From positions 124,001 to 188,000 of the forward strand of contig JBGCET010000010.1 of the NCBI GenBank assembly GCA_045106555.1: a stretch of 64,000 nucleotides of DNA. The letters run 5' to 3'. Shown one piece after another: positions 59,900-64,000 of this stretch. A program made the position numbers and the translations under genes. This DNA comes from JANQOZ01 sp045106555. GTDB lineage: Bacteria > Pseudomonadota > Gammaproteobacteria > Xanthomonadales > SZUA-38. The first letter of the stretch is position 1, and the number at the start of each line of letters is the position of its first letter. The notes under the pieces are model-generated. The model ran no database searches, had not been told where the DNA came from, and saw only the letters and a program-made list of their open reading frames with translations.

Positions 59900-60062
59900 A
59901 TGTCTGTGTCCTGGCCGGTATTTTGCGCCGACTCGTCGCAACCACTCACCCCAGCTAGGAACTGGGTATGAATGGCGGAAATTCAAGGTACGTCAGGGCG
60001 TTTATGCCCGAAACTTCGCCCAAGCTTCTGATTCAGGACACCAGGTTACGTTAGGATAAGTG

Positions 60063-60695
60063 ATGGCCAAACTCTATTTCTATTATTCCGCCATGAACGC
60101 GGGAAAATCTACCCATTTGCTGCAATCGAGCTATAACTATCGAGAACGCGGCATGAATACGCTGATTCTTACTCCTCAGCTGGATGATCGCGATGGGGTC
60201 AACACGGTGTCCTCGCGCATCGGCGTTAGTTCGCCAGCAATGGCATTTGCTGAGGATGACGATCTTCTGGCGTTAGTCCGTGAGGGTAACCACTGTGAGC
60301 CACTGTCCTGTGTCCTGGTGGACGAAGCACAATTTTTGAGTCGAGCCCAGGTCTACCAACTCACCGACGTTGTGGATCAACTCAACATACCGGTGCTCGC
60401 TTATGGCCTGCGAACCGATTTTCGCGGTGAACTGTTCACAGGAAGCCAGCATTTACTGGCCTGGGCCGATGAGTTGCGCGAACTCAAGACCATCTGCCAT
60501 ACCGGCAACAAGGCAACGATGGTGGTCAGGGTGGATGACCAAGGCCGTGCCGTCACTGCCGGCAAACAGGTGGAAATCGGCGGTAACAGCCGCTACCTGT
60601 CGGTAAGTCGCAAGGAATTTAAGCGCGTATTCAATGATCAGAGCGACCTGGAACCCGCCCAGGTTCCGCTGCCGCTCAAGCTTTCTGCGGATTAG
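60063..60695 (+). CDS. tdk: Thymidine kinase, class II, lacking most zinc-site cysteines
   Basis: 210 residues. Walker A YYSAMNAGKSTHLLQ, CVLVDEAQFLSRAQVYQL, LAYGLRTDFRGELFTGS and YLSVSRKEF define the class II family. The zinc lasso that normally has four cysteines keeps only one, in TICHTGNKATMVV, and the later CR pattern is SRK. It phosphorylates thymidine to TMP in the salvage pathway. ATG at 60063 has AGGA six bases upstream; an adjoining GTG at 60060 is less likely. Confidence 0.92.
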   Translation: MAKLYFYYSAMNAGKSTHLLQSSYNYRERGMNTLILTPQLDDRDGVNTVSSRIGVSSPAMAFAEDDDLLALVREGNHCEPLSCVLVDEAQFLSRAQVYQLTDVVDQLNIPVLAYGLRTDFRGELFTGSQHLLAWADELRELKTICHTGNKATMVVRVDDQGRAVTAGKQVEIGGNSRYLSVSRKEFKRVFNDQSDLEPAQVPLPLKLSAD

Positions 60696-60756
60696 TTCGA
60701 GGGTGTTTCGGCGCGCCATCTGGGCGCGATATCCTAAGCTCAAGCATAAAAAAAAA

Positions 60757-60773
60757 CCCGCGAAAATCGCGGG
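60757..60773. terminator. Bidirectional rho-independent terminator between tdk and rpmG
   Basis: CCCGCGA and TCGCGGG pair around AAA, with nine A before (60748-60756) and five T after (60774-60778). Read from either strand it gives a GC stem and U tract, so it can stop both tdk and the convergent rpmB-rpmG transcript. Confidence 0.9.
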
Positions 60774-60808
60774 TTTTTACTATACGTCCGAAAATCGTTG
60801 TTATTGAT

Positions 60809-60964
60809 TTACTTGATTTTCGCTTCCTTGTAGATCACATGTTTTCGTACGACGGGGTCGAATTTCTTCATTTCGATCTTATCCGGCGTATTTTTCTTGT
60901 TCTTGTCAGTCGTGTAATAGTGACCCGTACCGGCACTGGACACTAGTTTGATTTTGTCTCTCAT
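60809..60964 (-). CDS. rpmG: Ribosomal protein bL33
   Basis: 51 residues: MRDKIKLVSSAGTGHYYTTD, then KNKKNTPDKIEMKKFDPVVR and KHVIYKEAKIK. This is the standard zinc-free L33 (no cysteines), a small protein near the E site of the 50S subunit. It lies 12 bases after rpmB, the usual order. Confidence 0.97.
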   Translation of the reverse strand: MRDKIKLVSSAGTGHYYTTDKNKKNTPDKIEMKKFDPVVRKHVIYKEAKIK

Positions 60965-60976
60965 TCGCCGGTCTCC

Positions 60977-61213
60977 TTAAACTTTTTCGCCGCGGCCGCG
61001 CATGTCGGCCAACACGGAATCAATTCCGCGCTTGTCGATAATACGCATGCCTTTGGTGGACACTTTCAGTCGGACAAAGCGATTCTCGCTTTCCACCCAG
61101 AAACGGTGGTTTTGCAAGTTCGGCAGAAACCGACGCCGCGTTTTGTTGTTCGCGTGGGACACGTTGTTACCAACGGCAGGACCCACTCCGGTCACTTGAC
61201 ATACTCTGGACAT
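60977..61213 (-). CDS. rpmB: Ribosomal protein bL28
   Basis: 78 residues: MSRVCQVTGVGPAVGNNVSH followed by ANNKTRRRFLPNLQNHRFWV and a C-terminal LKVSTKGMRIIDKRGID. L28 binds 23S rRNA in the large subunit. The start ATG at 61213 fits the family; an in-frame ATG five codons earlier does not. The candidate promoter is just upstream. Confidence 0.97.
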   Translation of the reverse strand: MSRVCQVTGVGPAVGNNVSHANNKTRRRFLPNLQNHRFWVESENRFVRLKVSTKGMRIIDKRGIDSVLADMRGRGEKV

Positions 61214-61268
61214 TGCCAAAAGCTCCACAAATTAGTGCTCGACGTCGCCGAGCGAAAAACAGCCGCGC

Positions 61269-61296
61269 ATTTTAACGGTACTGAGGTAAATTGCAA
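61269..61296 (-). promoter_or_regulatory. Sigma-70-type promoter of rpmB-rpmG
   Basis: On the minus strand TTGCAA (61296-61291), a 16-base spacer and TAAAAT (61274-61269) lie about 55 bases before the rpmB ATG. Both boxes match four or five of six consensus bases. Confidence 0.6.
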
Positions 61297-61342
61297 AGGT
61301 TATTTAGCACCCTCCCCCCGTTGTCGGCCCGCAACCAGTGCG

Positions 61343-62158
61343 TCAGCGTTGACAGGCACTGCAGTAAAAACTGGCTCGTTGACCAATCACCCGCTGGCTG
61401 ATGGGCTTCTGACATCCAGGACAGGGTTCGCCGCCACGCCCATAAACTGCCAGTGACTGGCCGAAATAACCGGGTTGTCCGTCACCGTCAACAAAATCTC
61501 GTAGGGTCGTGCCGCCTGCCTCAATCGCCGCTGACAAAGTGTCTCTGATGCACTGTTGAAGCCTGTGGTAACGCACTTTGGACACCCGTCCTGCGGCCCG
61601 CAACGGGTGAATACCTGCGCGATACAGTGCCTCACTGGCGTAAATGTTGCCGACCCCCACCACCACATGGCCATCCATAATAAAGTTCTTCACTGCTCCT
61701 CGGCGGCCCCGGGAAGCGTCAAACAGGTGATTGGGAGAAAAATCCGCCGACAGCGGTTCCGGCCCCAAGGCTCTGAGAAGCGGATGTTCCTGAACCGGAG
61801 CGCAGGTCCACAGCAAGGCGCCAAAACGCCGCGGGTCGGTCAATCGCAATACACTGCCGCTGGTAAAGGTAACGTCCACATGGTCATGACTGCCAGGTGG
61901 CTGGGCATGGGTCAGAATGCGCAAACTACCAGACATTCCCAGGTGAATAATTGCCGTTCCGCCGTCGCTAGCCAGCAACAGGTATTTTGCCCGGCGATCA
62001 ACACGGTTCACGGTCTGGCCGACCCACAACTGACCTAAGTCGGCAGGAATGGGCCAACGCAGGCGAGGCTGACGCACAACAACATCAACAACACGCTGGT
62101 GACAGATGTAAGGGGCAATACCCCTGCGGGTGGTTTCCACTTCAGGCAATTCAGGCAT
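61343..62158 (-). CDS. mutM: Formamidopyrimidine-DNA glycosylase
   Basis: 271 residues. The mature N-terminus PELPEVETTRRGI supplies the catalytic Pro-Glu pair; RRAKYLLL holds the conserved lysine; VGVGNIYASEALYRAGIHP and the C-terminal zinc finger CPGC...FYCSACQR complete the enzyme. It removes 8-oxoguanine. The frame reads to 62188, but the ATG at 62158 is the true start because the enzyme needs Pro as second residue. Confidence 0.97.
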   Translation of the reverse strand: MPELPEVETTRRGIAPYICHQRVVDVVVRQPRLRWPIPADLGQLWVGQTVNRVDRRAKYLLLASDGGTAIIHLGMSGSLRILTHAQPPGSHDHVDVTFTSGSVLRLTDPRRFGALLWTCAPVQEHPLLRALGPEPLSADFSPNHLFDASRGRRGAVKNFIMDGHVVVGVGNIYASEALYRAGIHPLRAAGRVSKVRYHRLQQCIRDTLSAAIEAGGTTLRDFVDGDGQPGYFGQSLAVYGRGGEPCPGCQKPISQRVIGQRASFYCSACQR

Positions 62159-62278
62159 GGCGCCATGGTAACCAAATAGACACCTCAAAGGTGATCAACA
62201 CCGACGCGCCAGGCAACCGCCTTACCGCAGTGATGTTAAGTGACGAATCCTTGTCATTTGGTGTACCGTTCTCGCGCT

Positions 62279-63865
62279 ATGGATCGTTTTGACGTCATCA
62301 TCATCGGCGCCGGCCACAACGGCTTGACCTGCGCTTGCTATCTAGCTGAAGCCGGACTGTCGGTGCTGATGCTGGAGCGCCAGGGTGTTGCTGGTGGCGC
62401 CGCCGTTACTGAAGAATTTCACCCAGGGTTTCGGAATTCGGTGGCCAGCTACACCGTCAGCTTGCTTAACCCCAAGGTCATCCAGGACCTGCATTTGGCT
62501 CGCCATGGTCTGGAGATCCTGCCGCGACCGGCGGCCAATTTCCTGCCCTGTGACGACGGCCCGGGACTGTTGATCAAAAACAGCCTCAAGGAGACCCAGG
62601 AAGAATTTCGCCGTTTGTCCGACGCCGATGCCGACGCCCTGCCCGGCTATTACGACATGCTGGAAGATGTCGCTCAGGTCCTGCGCGACCGGGTGTTGAA
62701 AACACCTCCCAAACCGGGCGGCCCATTGCGCCAATGGTTAGATATCATCACGGCGTCCCGGCAATTCAGAAGACTGACTACGGGTCGCCAGCGTGACCTT
62801 GTTGGACTGTTCAGCAAAAGCGCCAGCGAGGTGCTCGATCAATGGTTTGAACATCCCCAGGTCAAAGCCGCATTTGCCTTCGACGCAGTGGTGGGCAACT
62901 ACGCTGCGCCATCTACGCCGGGCAGCGCCTACGTTCTGCTGCACCATGTTTTCGGTGAAGTGAACGGGCGAAGTGGTGCCTGGGGCCACGCAATAGGGGG
63001 CATGGGTGCAATTACCCAGGCCATGGCAAAACGGGCCCAGGAGCTTGGCGTAAGCCTCAGACTGAACGCTCAGGTGCAATCTGTTGTTACTCACGGCGGT
63101 CGCTGCACCGGGGTGAGACTGTCCAGCGGGGAGACGTTCAACGCCCGCGCAGTCGCCTCCAACGTCAATCCCAAATTGCTTTACCAACAGCTGATTGACC
63201 AAGAGCTGCTAAGCCCGGAATTCCGCCGCGCCATCAATGCCTACCGCTGTGGGTCCGCCACGTTTCGCATGAACGTGGCGTTGAGTGAGCTTCCGAATTT
63301 CACCTGTCGACCGGGAAAGGATTTGCAACTGCATCATCAGGCCGGGATCGTCATGGCCCCAGACATGGATTACCTGGAGCGTGCATTTCTCGATGCGCGT
63401 TTGCATGGGTGGTCACGGCAACCGGTGGTGGAAATGCTGATCCCGTCCACCGTGGATGACAGCCTCGCACCTGAAGGCAAACATGTGGCCAGCCTGTTCT
63501 GCCAGCATTTTGATCCACAATTGCCTGATGGCGGCAACTGGCAGAACCACCGAGAACAAGCTGCCGATCTCATTGTCGAAACGGTCAATCGCTGGGCACC
63601 CAATTTCGCCCACTCCGTGCTCGGACGCCAGATATTGTCTCCGGCAGATCTTGAGACGCGTTTTGGCCTGATTGGCGGCGATATTTTTCACGGCGCGCTG
63701 GGACTGGATCAGCTTTACAGCGCAAGACCGCTGCTGGGCTACGGCGACTATCGCGGCCCTGTCCATGGTCTCTATCACTGCGGCTCAGGGGCTCACCCTG
63801 GGGGAGGGGTGACGGGAGCACCAGGGCATAATGCCGCCAGGGAAATCATCAAAGACATCCAATGA
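62279..63865 (+). CDS. FAD-dependent oxidoreductase, phytoene desaturase-like (PYROXD2 type)
   Basis: 528 residues. The FAD dinucleotide motif DVIIIGAGHNGLTCACYLAE with VLMLERQGVAGGAAVTEE is at the N-terminus, and the C-terminal GLYHCGSGAHPGGGVTGAPG is the flavin-binding end seen in phytoene dehydrogenase-related proteins. The middle (LHHVFGEVNGRSGAWGHAIGG) matches the PYROXD2 group rather than true CrtI. No other carotenoid gene is nearby. It ends 12 bases before the convergent lpxL-type gene. Confidence 0.87.
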   Translation: MDRFDVIIIGAGHNGLTCACYLAEAGLSVLMLERQGVAGGAAVTEEFHPGFRNSVASYTVSLLNPKVIQDLHLARHGLEILPRPAANFLPCDDGPGLLIKNSLKETQEEFRRLSDADADALPGYYDMLEDVAQVLRDRVLKTPPKPGGPLRQWLDIITASRQFRRLTTGRQRDLVGLFSKSASEVLDQWFEHPQVKAAFAFDAVVGNYAAPSTPGSAYVLLHHVFGEVNGRSGAWGHAIGGMGAITQAMAKRAQELGVSLRLNAQVQSVVTHGGRCTGVRLSSGETFNARAVASNVNPKLLYQQLIDQELLSPEFRRAINAYRCGSATFRMNVALSELPNFTCRPGKDLQLHHQAGIVMAPDMDYLERAFLDARLHGWSRQPVVEMLIPSTVDDSLAPEGKHVASLFCQHFDPQLPDGGNWQNHREQAADLIVETVNRWAPNFAHSVLGRQILSPADLETRFGLIGGDIFHGALGLDQLYSARPLLGYGDYRGPVHGLYHCGSGAHPGGGVTGAPGHNAAREIIKDIQ

Positions 63866-63877
63866 TCGCTCAGCCGA

Positions 63878-64000
63878 TCAACGATGTTTGGCACGCCGCT
63901 GCCTGGGAGGGTAGAAAGCCGGCTCGCCTTCGGGGCGGGTTTTAAATCGGCGATGCATCCACAGATATTGGGCAGGGTTTCTGCGAACCTGAGTTTCAAT
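63878..64000 (-). CDS. lpxL: Lipid A biosynthesis acyltransferase, C-terminal end
   Basis: Only the last 40 codons are in the window. The frame reads IETQVRRNPAQYLWMHRRFK then TRPEGEPAFYPPRQ, the NPxQYLWxHRRFKTRP motif characteristic of the HtrB/LpxL-MsbB lauroyl/myristoyl acyltransferase family. Which acyltransferase it is (LpxL, LpxM or LpxP) cannot be decided from the tail. Confidence 0.82.
   Translation of the reverse strand: METQVRRNPAQYLWMHRRFKTRPEGEPAFYPPRQRRAKHR

Noticed and set aside
59006..59971. 321-codon plus-strand open frame opposite cioA
   Set aside because: It shows no recognisable motif and lies wholly over cioA, whose protein is clearly conserved.
63865..63880. Carotenoid synthesis cluster around the phytoene desaturase-like gene
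   Set aside because: No crtB, crtE or crtY-like gene is seen; the protein is closer to the PYROXD2 group.

Overview
The window is a densely coded chromosomal segment from a Gram-negative gammaproteobacterium, most like the Pseudomonadales/Cellvibrionales side of the class. The evidence is the order of its housekeeping genes: pyrC'-pyrB-pyrR-ruvX-yqgE-tonB-gshB next to pilGHIJK-chpABC, and pilU-pilT next to yggS-proC-yggT, both as I know them from Pseudomonas aeruginosa. Lipopolysaccharide genes (lptD, an lpxL-type gene) sit at the two edges and are cut by the window. The envelope and motility genes point to an aerobic, surface-associated, secreting bacterium. I saw no rRNA, tRNA, CRISPR array, insertion sequence or prophage.

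Layout. 1-1.9 kb: start of lptD and a lipoprotein aminopeptidase. 1.9-4.2 kb (+): methyltransferase, family 2 glycosyltransferase and class II aldolase, overlapping. 4.2-8.5 kb (-): a coupled trio of membrane winged-helix/TPR regulator, redoxin-2OG-Fe(II) oxygenase fusion and sulfotransferase-like protein, the least familiar unit here. 8.6-11.5 kb: ThrE-type exporter, glutamine amidotransferase, HisN. 11.5-17.1 kb (-): type II secretion genes gspG-H-I-J-K-L-M-N without gspC-F. 17.1-32.2 kb: rsmE, then the Pil-Chp chemosensory cluster with a 2630-residue ChpA containing long acidic linkers and two in-frame tandem repeats. 32.5-38.3 kb (+): gshB, tonB, yqgE, ruvX, pyrR, pyrB and a catalytically degenerate pyrC. 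38.4-44.1 kb: a histidine kinase with a C-terminal PAS domain, a YghU-type glutathione transferase, a HAD phosphatase, pilT-pilU. 44.2-46.9 kb (+): yggS, proC, yggT, DUF4426.

46.9-53.2 kb is a large molybdenum cofactor region: moaB-moaC-xdhC-moeB-mocA on the plus strand converge on moeA-moaA-moaD-moaE. Together they cover cofactor synthesis up to the cytosine dinucleotide form used by xanthine dehydrogenase-family enzymes, but no molybdoenzyme lies in the window. 53.3-56.2 kb: purH-purD. 56.2-56.4 kb: an intergenic element with a 33-bp inverted repeat. 56.4-59.9 kb (-): cyanide-insensitive bd-type oxidase cioA-cioB with a 35-residue third gene, then a Tat-signal aldo/keto reductase. 60.0-64.0 kb: thymidine kinase, ribosomal proteins L28 and L33, mutM, a phytoene desaturase-like oxidoreductase and the 3' end of an lpxL-type acyltransferase.

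Genes are tightly packed. Many neighbours overlap by ATGA, GTGA or TGATG, and GTG/TTG starts are common. Several starts given here lie inside longer open frames; they were chosen from overlaps, ribosome binding sites, signal peptides or family alignment.
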